From: Lepidurus packardi
Lineage: Eukaryota > Arthropoda > Branchiopoda > Notostraca > Triopsidae
Direction of reading: 5' to 3'
Assembly: GCA_023053545.1 (NCBI GenBank)
Contig: JAKZAN010000005.1
Location: 6,324,001-6,388,000, forward strand
Length of the DNA stretch: 64,000 nt
Position 1 is the stretch's first letter. Each line of letters opens with the position of its first letter. Position numbers and translations under genes: made by a program. Under the pieces are notes generated by a model. It saw only the letters and a list, made by a program, of their open reading frames with translations. It did not search any database and was not told the DNA's origin. This document shows positions 13,161 to 24,482 of the stretch, in pieces.

Positions 13161-13429
13161 AGGCGTAACAACGCCGTGGAAGTTTTGTGAATGACTTGTC
13201 AGGTATTTTTTCCGTTTTTTTTATCTACTTTTTTCGCTTTAATACTGGTTCCTTGGAATTTACACTCGACTGATTCCACTTCGTGTTCTCGTGTTTTTAG
13301 GTCCACTTTATTATAGAGTTCAAGTCTAGTCCATTAGTCGGCAACATTCTAGTCCTTATAACAAGTCGAAGATTTCCAATGGCACCTGATCTCTCTTAAA
13401 ACCTAGTCCGTGACCGTGACATTGCGAAG

Positions 13430-15407
13430 ATGCCTCGTCACTTTCTAGTCCAACGCTACAATTCTCTAGTCTCCTCTACTAGTCCGTTGTCTTTAGAAGA
13501 TGACGATAACGAAGAGAATAACCAACTGCTTGATCTCAGCCTCTCATCAACTGTAAATTCTTCAGCGAGCCACCGAAATCAGTCGAAATTACCTTTGTCC
13601 CCGGTGCGTTTTCTCCCAGCCGAAGCTCATAGCAAAAGCCGAACCTTATCAGCCCCAATATGGCACCCGGCTGCACCATCGCCATCAACAAAGAGAGACA
13701 ATCCACTATCCTCACTGCCGAAACCCGTCATTACGCCTCTGGAATTCAAATATCAGTCCGTTGCGGAAGGAAACCCGGCAACATTACACTTGGAAACTGG
13801 ACATCCGGTTAACACCGGTGCGTCGATGTCTGCTTCCAGCAATACTTCCTGCTCATCAGCCTGGCTGTCTCCGACCAATTCCAACACCCCAGCGTTGACT
13901 TCACCCATTCCAGCAGTGGACTTAAGGTGGTTTAATATCAACGCGAGTCTGAGTAGTCATTCTAGCAGCAGGATACCCACTTTGTCCCTACTGCCTAGCC
14001 CAGGTGGCTTACTAGTCTCCCCTTTAGCTTTGTTCGGCTCCAAATTGCCTACAGTATTTCCTTCCTATCACCGCCATCACCACACGGCTGCTCCTTTACC
14101 ATTCCTTCTACCAACAACGACGGCCATAGCGGAAGCGACTGTTAATCCGTTCCACCTTCATGCAAACGACATTCCTGAGGCCGAGACCGAAGTCGAGGCT
14201 GACGAAGCAGCAGCCGAACAAGATGACATGGGATTAGACCTGAGCCTCAAGCCTCGAGACATTCGGAAGCAGCAATCATCCCCGATTCCCTGTCAAAATA
14301 TATCGCCTCCTATCACCCACTCGAAGCGCTCTAACATCAAATCCCGCCGAATTGACACCCCGTCACCTATTCAAACATCACCCATGCCGGGTTCGACCTC
14401 TTTGACAGCGGAGAAGCGATTGCGCTCTCCTTTGCCGGAAATGCCGGGCACATCCGGCAAAAAATGCAAGACCGCTGCCGCCGCCTCCCCTGCAGTCTTG
14501 GCGAAGAAACATCGTGCTGTTCGCAAACTTGCTTTTGATGATGAAACCACGTCCCCGGTTTCGGGTACCATCATTCGTGATGCGGCCGACTTTGAGGAAG
14601 GAGTAGTTTTCCGCCAAGGTGATATTGACCCCGCTTTTAACGTAGTGGAAGTTACGGAAGAAGCGCGTTCGGAAATCGCCAAGATTGAAAACAAAATTGG
14701 AGACTACATTTGCCGTTTGTGTCGGGTCACCTTTGAAGACGCTTTCGGCTTGGCGCAGCATCGCTGTCCTCGTATTGTCAACGTCGAATACCGATGTCCC
14801 GAGTGCGATAAAGTTTTCAATTGTCCTGCCAATCTCGCGTCACATCGTAGATGGCACAAGCCCCGTCCCAACTCCAAAAAGAGCAAAGATCTATCTGTTT
14901 CGGGTAACACCAAGTCGAGTGTCGCTGGGGCGTTGACGCCCAGTAACTCTTTAAATAACAACAACCGCAAGCAGGAAGACCGGACACCGAAAAGCCAATG
15001 CAATCCATGTGAAGAGCGAAAGGAAACGGATGGAGAAATACTGTATCGATTAATGAAAGAATCTGCCTTGGCGAACGCTGCCGCTGTTGTTGCTGCGGCT
15101 GCTGACTCTAGAGACTTTCCGGTCTCAGGTAAGGCAATACCCTTTAAGCCCAAGTTTCCTGCTCTAACTTTCATTTTTTTAAAAATTAGACTTGGACGGA
15201 CGTCCGGCGGTGGAGTCGTTTGGATCTAAGGGCTACCCCCATCGTTGTCACCATTGTTTAGAAATCTTTGTAACTTCTCACCATCTCTTACGTCATGTTC
15301 ACATTTATCACAGCAGTGAGCTTAAGTCGTCCACTTCGGTCACAACCTCCACCGGAAGTTCCCCCAGTTTGCTGCTACAAATTCCGCAGGTGAGGGCAGC
15401 CACATGA
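13430..15407 (+). CDS. nerfin-1: Nerfin-1 / insulinoma-associated (INSM) zinc-finger transcription factor
   Basis: Exons are 13430-15128 and 15190-15407, giving about 638 residues. The N-terminus [12 protein letters not shown] is a SNAG-type repression motif as in INSM proteins, and fixes the start. A long low-complexity Ser/Pro/Thr region follows, with two LDLSL-like motifs. The zinc fingers are diagnostic: a C2HC finger at about residues 426-446 ([14 protein letters not shown]), immediately followed by a C2H2 finger at 454-476 ([10 protein letters not shown] and HRRWH). The second exon supplies a third finger (C586, C589, H602, H607). In Drosophila this family maintains neuronal identity and represses neural stem-cell genes. 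The last codons overlap a strong donor (CAG|GTGAGG at about 15,389), so an alternative longer C-terminus is possible. A polyadenylation signal AATAAA lies at 16137-16142. Confidence 0.88.
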
Positions 15408-16165
15408 CCTTGGCCCGCACCCGTATTTCCGCCGTCTGCTGTTCCTTGGCCCTCCTGGTTCTAAACATATGAGTATGCAGCTAGTCATAGCTTGTCTTTG
15501 TAGTATTTTGTTGCTAGTCAGGAAATAAGTGTCAGTCTAGTCGTCCCACGCGAAGAGAGCCATAAACCTGAGAAGCTAACAAAGTGAAAGATAATATTTG
15601 TATGCCAATTGTCTTTCATCAGAAATGCGTCTATATTGTCATGGAAATTTTATTGCAAAGATTACATATTAGGCTGTAGTGTAGGGTTTTCTTGTATTGG
15701 TATTTTGTATGTGGGGGGTTTGTTCGTTTCTCGGGTGAAACCATGAAAGGCCAAGAAGTCTTCGCAGGACTGGGTCATCGAGTGCCATTCTAGTCATATT
15801 ACGGTAGCAAGACCAGACACCACATGAGAGAAAGTTCCGATTGAAGTAATATGCATTTTTAGTGAGTATTTTCACCGTGACTTTCACATGATCTCAAGTC
15901 TGTTTAGTAGCTTTGTATTTGTACATAAGCTTTCTTCAAGAATTGTATGTGTCAATTGCCCCTGCCCTGCCATTTGTACATTGTATGTTTCTCTCCCGTA
16001 TTATGTATTAGATTCTAGTTCCTTAGCTTATTAGGTCGAAAGTGCAAAATTTCGGTAAACATGTATGTATTTGATACAGTGCTCTGTGTCACCAAATCAT
16101 GCAGCAAACCAAATGATTTGTAGGATTTGTATGTAAAATAAATAAGTATAGTTTCGAGCCCAATT
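15408..16165 (+). other. Probable nerfin 3' untranslated region
   Basis: This stretch has no coding frame of note, is AT-rich, and ends at AATAAA (16137-16142) about 740 bp after the stop codon. The length suits a long 3' untranslated region of a regulatory gene. No conserved microRNA hairpin was recognised. Confidence 0.5.
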
Positions 16166-16407
16166 CAGGTTATTCATTCGAATTTAAATCACGCGGGCTT
16201 TGTTTCAATCGAAGTTGTTTGGTCTCCTCTCAATCATTATCTTTGTCGAAGATAAAAGATACAAGTAATTTCCGCTTCTAAGAACTCATAATTTTGTAAC
16301 TTCACATTCAAAACAATAAAAGATGATCTAAAGAAAAGTTAGCATTAGAAGCATTGAAATTTTAAATACAGTACTCGAGCAATTTGGATGGAGCGTTCCA
16401 CGTATCG

Positions 16408-16428
16408 TATCGATGCAAGTAATCGATT
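16408..16428. promoter_or_regulatory. Two ATCGAT (DRE-like) motifs upstream of delta-COP
   Basis: TATCGATG (16408-16415) and AATCGATT (16421-16428) lie about 150-170 bp before the delta-COP start codon. They resemble the WATCGATW DRE element found in core promoters of insect housekeeping genes. The match in a non-Drosophila arthropod is suggestive only. Confidence 0.3.
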
Positions 16429-16578
16429 ATCCACGTCACCGTAACTGGGCTGCTGGTGAAGCGCCGTGTTGTTCCAAACAAATCTGTAAAAATATATGTA
16501 AAGTGCTATAACTTGTGAATATTTCGTTGTGTTACAGTTAGTTAAAACTTCTATAAAGGTTAAACAATCTATTCCACC

Positions 16579-18654
16579 ATGGTAAGTCATCATTTGTATG
16601 CTAGTTCATGTATGATTTTCGTGAGTAAAATAGTGCTTGTTGTGTTGTGTAGGTGTTGCGTTAAGTATCTTGTAATCATTCGTTTGAACTACAATTAATT
16701 TCCTGTACATGTTACAGGTGCTGATCGCAGCTGCCATTTGCACAAAGGGAGGCAAAGCCCTCTTGTCTCGCCAGTTTGTTGAGATGACTAAATCTCGAAT
16801 TGAAGGTCTTCTGGCAGCATTTCCCAAACTGATGTCGACAGGCAAAGCAGCTCAACAACAGCACACGTTTGTTGAAACCGAAGCAGTTCGTTATGTTTAT
16901 CAGCCATTGGAGAAGCTGTATGTTCTCTTGATTACCACCAGGGCTTCTAACATCTTGGAAGATTTGGAAACCCTAAGATTGTTCGCTAGAGTGGTAAATA
17001 AAATGAACAAGATAGGTTCATAACTTGAAGGAAAACTTACAGATGAATCGTTTCAGGTGCCCGAGTATTGTCGCTCTATGGAAGAAGCAGAGATTCTAGA
17101 TAACGCCTTTAGTCTCCTCTTTGCATTTGATGAAATTGTAGCCCTGGGCTACAGAGAAAATGTGAATCTGGCTCAGATTCGCACTTTCGTAGAGATGGAT
17201 TCGCACGAAGAAAAGGTCTACCAAGCAGTCCGACAGACCCAGGAACGAGAAGCGAAGATCAAAATGCGCGAGAAGGCCAAAGAATTGCAACGCCAGCGAG
17301 TGGAAGCTTCTAAACGTGGTTTCAAGAGCCCTGGCATGAACAGCGGAGGGTTTGGCCCAGGCAGTGGTTTTGTGCCTTCCCCTATCGTTGGAGATTCAGC
17401 ATCTTCCGGACCCAACGAGACCCCCAAGCCAAGCTACACGCCTAGCGTCTCGTAAGACTGACTCTTCAACTCCTTTATGTTCTCCTAACTCCTAACGTCT
17501 TGTTATAGTAAGCCTAGTGGTCCCAGCAAAGCTCTGAAGTTGGGTGGCAAGTCCAAAGATGCAGATAGCTTTGTAGATCAGCTGAAATCGGAAGGCGAGC
17601 ATGTGTCAGCCACAACTACAACAAAATCTGCTCTGGCGAGCGTATCCAAAGGAACTGCACCGAACATCCCAACACAATCGTAAGACTTTACTTTTGCTTT
17701 GAAACTGCAAAATTGACTTTAGCTTTGATCTCTACAGTGTCCAGCTGAGGATAGAAGAGAAACTCCAGTTGACAGCTGGGAGAGACGGAGGCTTGCAGAA
17801 CATGGAAATACACGGTATCATTACTCTCTGCATTACCGAAGAAGCATTTGGCCGAATTCGCTTGCATCTGGAAAATAAAGATAAACGAGGAATACAGCTC
17901 CAGACCCATCCCAACGTAGACAAAGATCTGTTCAAAGCCAAAGCCCAGATCGCCCTTAAAACCCCTGCTAAACCTTTTCCATTGAACGCAGACGTGGGCG
18001 TCTTGAAGTGGCGTTTCCAGACCCAGGATGAGAACCTTATCCCACTGACAAGTATATTTAAACTAGCTAAAAATATTTGCGTTTTTGTTTTCTAAAATGT
18101 CTCATTTTCTAGTTAACTGTTGGCCGTCTGAAAACGGCAAAGGGGGCTGTGATGTCAACATTGAATACGACTTGCAGGATGAGGCGTTGGAACTGCAAGA
18201 TGTTGTTATTGCCATTCCCATTGCGTAATTATGATTTATTTTTTAATTCAGTCTCCCAAATAGAAGGCCACTTGTTTTACTACTTTTATTCTCTTTTTAG
18301 GGCTGGGGCTGGCTCGCCCACAGTGTCCGAGTATGAAGGCGAATATCAGTATGAACCCAGAAAGAATGTACTTTTGTGGAGGCTTCCACTGGTTGATGCT
18401 TCTAACAAGAATGGATCACTGGAATTTACATGTAACGGACTCCCAAACGACTTCTTTCCTATCAACGTGTCTTTCACGTCTAGTAAAAGTTATGCTGATT
18501 TGAAGGTAAGTTCGGTGTTGTTTTTTAAACTTTTTAGAAAGCTTAACCGGTGTGATCTTGTAAGGTTGTTGATGTCCTTACCGTCGATGAGGGAACACCA
18601 GTTAAATATTCGATAGACACAGTCTTTTTTCCCGAAAAGTACGAAATCCTGTAA
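16579..18654 (+). CDS. ARCN1: Coatomer subunit delta (delta-COP, archain)
   Basis: Eight coding exons (16579-16581, 16718-16993, 17057-17451, 17509-17679, 17738-18051, 18113-18224, 18301-18505, 18565-18654) give about 521 residues, close to the 511 of human archain. The first coding exon is only the ATG. The N-terminal longin-like part has the family signatures [20 protein letters not shown] and [12 protein letters not shown], followed by [20 protein letters not shown] charged helical segment ([17 protein letters not shown]) and a Gly/Ser/Pro linker lead to the mu-homology domain from about residue 282 to the end, with INCWPSENG and the C-terminal EKYEIL. The protein is part of the COPI coat that returns cargo from Golgi to ER and sorts intra-Golgi vesicles. 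An AATAAA lies at 19087-19092. Confidence 0.95.
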
Positions 18655-19489
18655 AAAAAAAATGGAATTACCCTGCGTTTTTTCAAAGCACGAATTTGGA
18701 CAAAAAAAGTAACTAGGATATGTAAGACCTACAAATATTGAACTAAGTGTGCCAGCGAAGTTAAAAAAAAAACATGTGCAAAATAGTACTGGGCCTTAGC
18801 TAAGAAATCCCTCTAGTAGTTTCCTTCTTGTGTTTTATTATTAATTTCTTCGTTGAGTATGAATAATTGCCAGTTTTCAGTTCATTCCAAAAGTTATTCT
18901 ATTTTTTTTATCACTTCTGAGTAATCTATGGGGAAATCCTTATGCCTACTTGTCGGGTTGATTTGTTTCTATTTTTTTCGAAAAGTTCCGAGTGGTCGGT
19001 TGCTGATTTTTTTTAAAGAACTTGCGACAATTTGGTTAACTTTTGTTCAGTCTCAGTCTGTCTGCCGTATACGAAGCACAGCACTGAATAAAACTTGTTG
19101 AGCTAGTTTAAGGAATGCATTTACTAACAAATGTATTTGCAATTGTAGAAAACAAGTTGTTCTCATACCTAGAGAGAAAAAATTCAAGTAAAAATCACCC
19201 CCTTTGGTTTCTGGATTGCTCCCTAAAAAAATCAACAATCTATATAAGTTCCTAATTGCACCCTGAAGCTACGGCTTTTTCGACGCAAAACTCCTACTTC
19301 TTTTATGCTGCCGAACCCTTTAGTTGTAACCCGGTCTAACTTTAATAATGACCTAGGTTCCAACTGTACGTAGCCAAAGTCCCATAAGCACCCACATAGA
19401 TTCTTAAAGCTGCTTTGTAACATTAATATCCCTTCCCAGTTGTTCATTTCTAAACTTAATAATTAACTAACGTAAAGCATCTCAGGTTT
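18655..19489. other. Convergent intergenic region between delta-COP and HMBS
   Basis: This is AT-rich, gene-free DNA between two stop codons facing each other. It should contain both 3' untranslated regions. AATAAA at 19087-19092 on the plus strand is a candidate polyadenylation signal for delta-COP. I see nothing else. Confidence 0.5.
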
Positions 19490-21009
19490 TTAGTTGGCTT
19501 GTGGTTGAGCTTTCTTAGCTTCCGTTTCTAGCTTGGCTTGAGTTAAGATAGCTTCTCCTCCATCACTGGCAATCTGGAGAGCCACAGACCGGCCCAATTC
19601 TTCAACACAGCGTAGAGCTTCGATAGGAACATGCGGCGTCACCACTGCGGCATGGGACGACAAGTTGATCTCCTCTTCTGGAAACGTCTTAGCCTGAAGT
19701 CAAACACATTAAAAACTTGTTAGCAAAAACAAATTTTAGAATCTTTCACTTGGCCTTACATTGATCCACTCCGAAGGAAGAGAAACGCTGCTGCTATATT
19801 TTAAGGTTTGGCTGCCGTCTAAACTCCAAACGCCTCCTGTGAGGTTAAGTTTGCTTTCCAAGCCATCGTGGGTGATGTCGGTATAAACAGCCACTGGTGC
19901 TGAGCAGCCACCTTCAAGCTGCCGAAGAAGTGCACGTTCCGTGATACATTTGAATAAAGTTGTGTTGTGATTCAGAGGGGAGAGCAATTTTAGTATGTTG
20001 ATATCCTCATGCCTGCATTCGATCCCCAAGGCACCTTGTCCAACTGCGTGCATACAGTCTTCGGGTTCCAGAATCTGAGAACAAATTAGTTGTAATAATG
20101 TATATTTAATTAGTGGTTGTTTAGAGTTACTTGCGATATTCTGTCTTCCCATCCCATACGTTTGACACCGGCTACGGCCAAAATCAAGGCGGCATAGGCT
20201 ATGTGATCATTCGAAATTTCGTCAAAGTTACTTTCGTCTAATTTACGGAGACGGGTGTTCAAGTTGCCTCTTACGTCTTGCAGAACCAGGTGAGGAAATT
20301 GTCTCCTTAATTGCGCAGCTCTTCTCAACGAACTGGTACCTATAACAGAACGTTTACATGTTTAAAACTAGAAAAGCAACAGCTATTGACGGATTTGACA
20401 GATAAATTGATGGGATCTTTTACCGATTACGCTTCCAGTGGGCAGCGTAGCTAGGGTATAAGAGGAATACCGGCCATTCATGAGAACAGCATCGCGCGGA
20501 TCTTCCCGTCTAAAGCGAGAGGACGATTTTAGTCATGTTACTCTCAAGTGTTGTGTAATATTACTCCATAATGGCACCAATGGCCATACCGAGAGGTAGA
20601 ACAGTAGGTAGGTCCTTTAAAGAGTGGACCACGAAATCGACTTCCCGGTTTTCCAGAGCGATTTCAAGTTCTTTGGTGAAGAGGCTTTTTTCGCCAATCT
20701 GTGACAGGGCTCTATCTAAAATCTGGTCTCCAGTGGTGGACATGGAGACTAAGAATAAAGAAATGTAACACTAATCTTTCTAAATAGTAGAGTGCTTACT
20801 AATTTCAAAGGTAACGTCTGGATAGACTTTCTGAAGTGTATCCACAACATAGTGGGTTTGGATGAGGGCCAACTAGACAGTAAAGAATTTAGGACGATTC
20901 GGATCTTGCAGGTCGGGCGACATACTTGACTTTTTCTTGATCCCACACGTATTAACTTTGGGAGAGCGTTCGAAGTATGGCTCTTAATACCGTTAGTGAT
21001 GTGATCCAT
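19490..21009 (-). CDS. HMBS: Hydroxymethylbilane synthase (porphobilinogen deaminase)
   Basis: Seven exons on the minus strand (21009-20926, 20872-20800, 20748-20565, 20509-20424, 20339-20131, 20074-19760, 19693-19490) encode about 384 residues. The enzyme joins four porphobilinogen molecules into hydroxymethylbilane in cytosolic haem synthesis. Family motifs follow in order: [15 protein letters not shown] at the N-terminus, [55 protein letters not shown] and [22 protein letters not shown] follows, where Cys269 is the expected dipyrromethane-cofactor attachment residue (Cys261 in human). Between RLRKLD and ILAVAG the loop is longer than in the human enzyme. The start ATG precedes the conserved N-terminus by 21 residues, as in the short ubiquitous animal isoform. 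The gene is head to head with fibrillarin. Confidence 0.95.
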
Positions 21010-21610
21010 TTCACGAAGGAATTCCGCAAGCGTTGCAGAAAGTACGGCCAAAAATTGAGTCTACAAAAAATTCAGACACACGTGAAGACACGAAAATTTA
21101 AAGTAAATATGTCTTACCTTTATTCAAAAGCTGCTAGATTACCACTAATAGGCTGCTTACCATATGGAGCACGACAGCGAACGCGAGTCTTATCTGTTGA
21201 CTATAGTATCCCGTTACATCAAGTTTTTTCCCTCTCCGGCAAAGTTACGGCATGCTGGAATTCTGGGCACCCTCTTGCTCTTCGCATCGATGCGCTTTGG
21301 GCATTGTGTTTTTCTTCAGCGCATGGCGACAAGCAGCTCTGAAATCAAAAGTAGATTTTGTTCAAATAAAAGTTGATTGATCAAGTTATATAATTTATGC
21401 ATTTTTTTTTTTACATAAAGTTTTTTTCTGTCTGACGAAACAGAATTGTCTGGAAAAACGCGAATGGTCTTCGTAATATGCAAATCGGGGTTCAGCTTCT
21501 CGCTCAACTCTCAGGTTCGTTTCCTTGTTTAGTGGCGCGTTGAAACGAAGCGTGGAGCACGTGTTTTGGCTCGAGAAATTGTGCAGTTTTCACACAAATT
21601 ACCGTAGATA
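21010..21610. promoter_or_regulatory. Putative bidirectional promoter between HMBS and fibrillarin
   Basis: About 600 bp separate the start codons of HMBS (minus) and fibrillarin (plus), so both promoters and 5' untranslated regions must lie here unless a distant 5' exon exists. A CACGTG E-box sits at about 21,558-21,563 in GGAGCACGTGTTTTGG, about 50 bp before the fibrillarin ATG. E-boxes of this type are Myc/Max targets in ribosome-biogenesis genes, so the site is plausible but not proven. Confidence 0.45.
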
Positions 21611-22880
21611 ATGGGCTTTCCAGGTAACTAAAACGTACTTCTTATCTAGAAGGATTATTTTGTGAAGTATTAGATTTGATTTTTGTATGTGAAAGTCTAA
21701 CCTTGTATGTATTTGTGCTTTACAGCATTTAGCCCACGCGGTGGTGGTGGCCGCGGATTTGGCCGTGGAGGAGGCGATAGAGGAGGACGAGGTGGTTTTG
21801 GCGGAGGCGATAGAGGACGAGGTGGTTTCGGCGGTGGCGATAGAGGACGCGGCGGATTTGGTTAGTATTGAAATGTTCAAGTGCAAAAAATAATTGTCTT
21901 CAATATCAATTTTCTCTTAGGTGGCAGAGGGCGTGGGGGTGGAGACAGAGGGGGCGGGCGAGGTCGTGGTGGGTTCGGAGGTGGCCGTGGAGGCCGTGGG
22001 GGACGTGGTGGAGCTGGAGGCGGCTTCAAAGGCGGCAAAACGGTTGTTGTCGAGCCTCATCGTCACGCAGGTGTATTCATTGCTCGAGGCAAAGAGGATG
22101 CGTTGGTAACACGTAACATGGCAATTGGAGACTCCGTATACGGCGAGAAAAGAATTAGTGTCGATGTAAGATATAACATTGTAGTTAAATGAAATCTTCT
22201 TACTTATATTTGCTAATATTAGGGCGAGAATGGCGAGAAAATTGAATACCGCGTCTGGAATCCTTTCCGTTCCAAATTGGCTGCAGCCATTTTGGGTGGT
22301 GTGGATCAAATTCACATGTCTCCCGGCTCCCGGGTTCTCTACTTGGGCGCAGCCTCCGGTACCACAGTCTCGCACGTGTCGGATATTGTTGGCCCCGAAG
22401 GTCTCGTGTATGCAGTCGAGTTTTCCCATCGTTCTGGTCGCGACTTGATCAACGTTGCCAAGAAACGCACCAATATCATTCCCATCATTGAAGACGCCCG
22501 ACATCCACACAAATACCGTATGTTAGTTGGAATGGTTGATACCATTTTCGCTGATGTTGCTCAACCTGATCAAGCTAGGATTGTGGCTTTGAACGCGCAG
22601 TATTTCTTGAAAAATGGCGGTAATTTCGTCATTTCCATCAAGGTAAAATGTCCCTATTTCTTTACTACCGTAACTATCGCTTATCGTAATATCTTATGGT
22701 TTTTAGGCTAGCTGTATCGACTCCACAGCTGCTCCTGAAGCCGTTTTCGCCGCAGAAGTGAAGAAAATGCAAGCTGAAAAAATGAAACCTGTTGAGCAAT
22801 TGACATTGGAACCTTACGAACGTGATCACGCTGTTGTTGTAGGTGTTTACAGACCCCCTCTGAAAAATAAGGCTGGTTAA
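21611..22880 (+). CDS. FBL: Fibrillarin, rRNA 2'-O-methyltransferase of box C/D snoRNPs
   Basis: Five exons (21611-21623, 21726-21860, 21921-22165, 22223-22642, 22707-22880) encode about 328 residues. The N-terminal third is the Gly/Arg-rich domain with repeated [11 protein letters not shown] units, split by an intron. The methyltransferase domain follows: [20 protein letters not shown], then the SAM-binding motif [15 protein letters not shown] (about residues 171-185), [26 protein letters not shown], and the C-terminal [20 protein letters not shown]. The protein acts in the nucleolus, methylating rRNA guided by C/D snoRNAs, and also methylates histone H2A glutamine. The first coding exon has only 13 bases. 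An AATAAA at 22983-22988 ends the transcript about 100 bp after the stop. The introns are too short to carry obvious snoRNAs. Confidence 0.97.
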
Positions 22881-23149
22881 GCCTGCTTGTGCTTTTTTGT
22901 AAGGATCTTCAGAGACTTTTACAGAGGACATTAAAGCAACTTTTTCTAGTTTTTATTTTTTGAGACATTTCACACCTGGAGTAATAAATTGTTCGCCTAT
23001 GGAAACGATTCAAAGATTGATACATTTTTGGAAAGCTCGTAATGATGTAACGAATGCTTTTATTTTACTGATTGTTTATCATTCGAAGTTTCCGATTAGT
23101 GTACATGGTATAAGTTGAGGAATTTTCATGATTCAGTTCTGGCAACAAT
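22881..23149. other. Convergent tail-to-tail spacer between fibrillarin and RPA2
   Basis: About 270 bp separate the two stop codons. The fibrillarin polyadenylation signal is at 22983-22988. I see no gene here. Confidence 0.5.
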
Positions 23150-24255
23150 TTAGGAATCTGTTGATTTGAAGTGGTTTTCATCAATAGTGGAGTAAATGTG
23201 CCCTTCTTGGCTCAGGAAGTCAACGATGGTGCTATAAACCGAAGAAAAATAAGTTCATTGGATTTCTTGCACATGGGTAAACGTACTTGATATCACTGGC
23301 GTTCAGTTTGCCTCGCAAGGTACTGTACATTTCATTCCTTCCAACACCTTCAGGCTTATCATCCATTGTGGCGCTCTAGAAAAATAGGATTTAAAGATAG
23401 AGTCTAATCGTCAAGTACTAGTTTACCCTTATAATATTGTACACTATAAGCTGCTGTGACGTCATTCCGCTATTGTTTCCCGCGTTTGAGATACTGTTGG
23501 ACATTCCAATTGCCGAGTTGGTAAAAGAATTAGGCAACGCAGGTGTTGCCCCAACGTTGCCTTGTGTCTGGGCATTCTTGGCTGCAAGCTGTGGAATTTT
23601 CAAGTGGGCGAATACCAGCTCCAAAAGGTGGCTAGTAATTTCGTTTGGATCTGAGACGGGAATAACGCGAAAAGCCAATACGAAGTTCTTTCCATTTTGG
23701 GAACGCAAGTTTCCTATAACGCGGTAGTAGTTTCCTTCCACTACGGTTGTAGGTGAATGTTGTTTATCCTAAAACCGAAATTCGTCCCAAACAAAGTGTA
23801 AGGAAAAGGGATACAAGAAGACCATGATAACTTACTGCTTCAGTTTCCACGTATTGATTAATCTCACACAAGCCAGTATGGTCCTCGAATTCGTAGGTGA
23901 CTTTAGTAGATACGGTATTCGAAGATTTCACTACTCCAACCAGAGTTATCATATCCGCTTCCACATCGTGTATTTTGATCTTCTCTCCATCACAATCCAC
24001 GACCTGCCGCACTGTTACAGGCATACAATCTTGCGCTCTTTCACGCTTGGGGAAACTCTGCAAAATTTAATAATATTATCATTTAATTGTATTAATCTTC
24101 GTTCATTACTTTCTTGGCACTGCCTTGATTACTGGAATTGACAAAGCCTCCTGCTCCTGCACTCTCTCCACCAATGTTGAAGCCTTAAATATAAGAGAGA
24201 GAATTAGTGTATCACAGATGTCAATTTTATGGTTAAACTTACTGTCTTCAAACAT
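23150..24255 (-). CDS. RPA2: Replication protein A 32 kDa subunit
   Basis: Six minus-strand exons (24255-24243, 24183-24110, 24057-23836, 23768-23427, 23375-23287, 23231-23150) give about 273 residues, against 270 in human. The order is classic: a short Ser/Gly-rich N-terminus, where ATR/CDK phosphorylation occurs in relatives, then an OB-fold (DBD-D) with [37 protein letters not shown] and [16 protein letters not shown]. After an Asn/Ser-rich linker comes the C-terminal winged helix ending [18 protein letters not shown], almost the human ending. RPA2 is part of the heterotrimer that coats single-stranded DNA in replication and repair. The first coding exon is 13 bases long. The gene shares a 227-bp divergent intergenic region with CWF19L2. 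Confidence 0.96.
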
Positions 24256-24482
24256 TATCTAAGATTGATGTTTAGTAAAATTTTACGTGTACACAAAGCA
24301 GCTCAGCGTGTTCCGCGGGTAAACGACTGTTGCTTGTTCGAAGTAATTTTTTCTATACCAGGGGGCGTAAGAGTGGATCCAGCGAAAATTCCTCTGGATA
24401 GATGCCATGTATCGTTTCCTTTCGGTAGCAAAACGTTGTTATGTTACTGTTTTGATGTTTGTGCGCTTAAATTTCCAAAATA
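24256..24482. promoter_or_regulatory. Bidirectional promoter between RPA2 and CWF19L2 with CTCF-like core
   Basis: The start codons of the two divergent genes are 227 bp apart. The spacer contains TTCCGCGGG at about 24,311-24,319 (loosely E2F-like) and CCAGGGGGCG at 24358-24367, which matches the core of the CTCF recognition sequence. Shared regulation of the two genes is inferred from layout. Confidence 0.5.

Noticed and set aside
14371-15174. Antisense frames opposite the nerfin exon
   Set aside because: They mirror the strongly coding nerfin sequence and have no independent signals.
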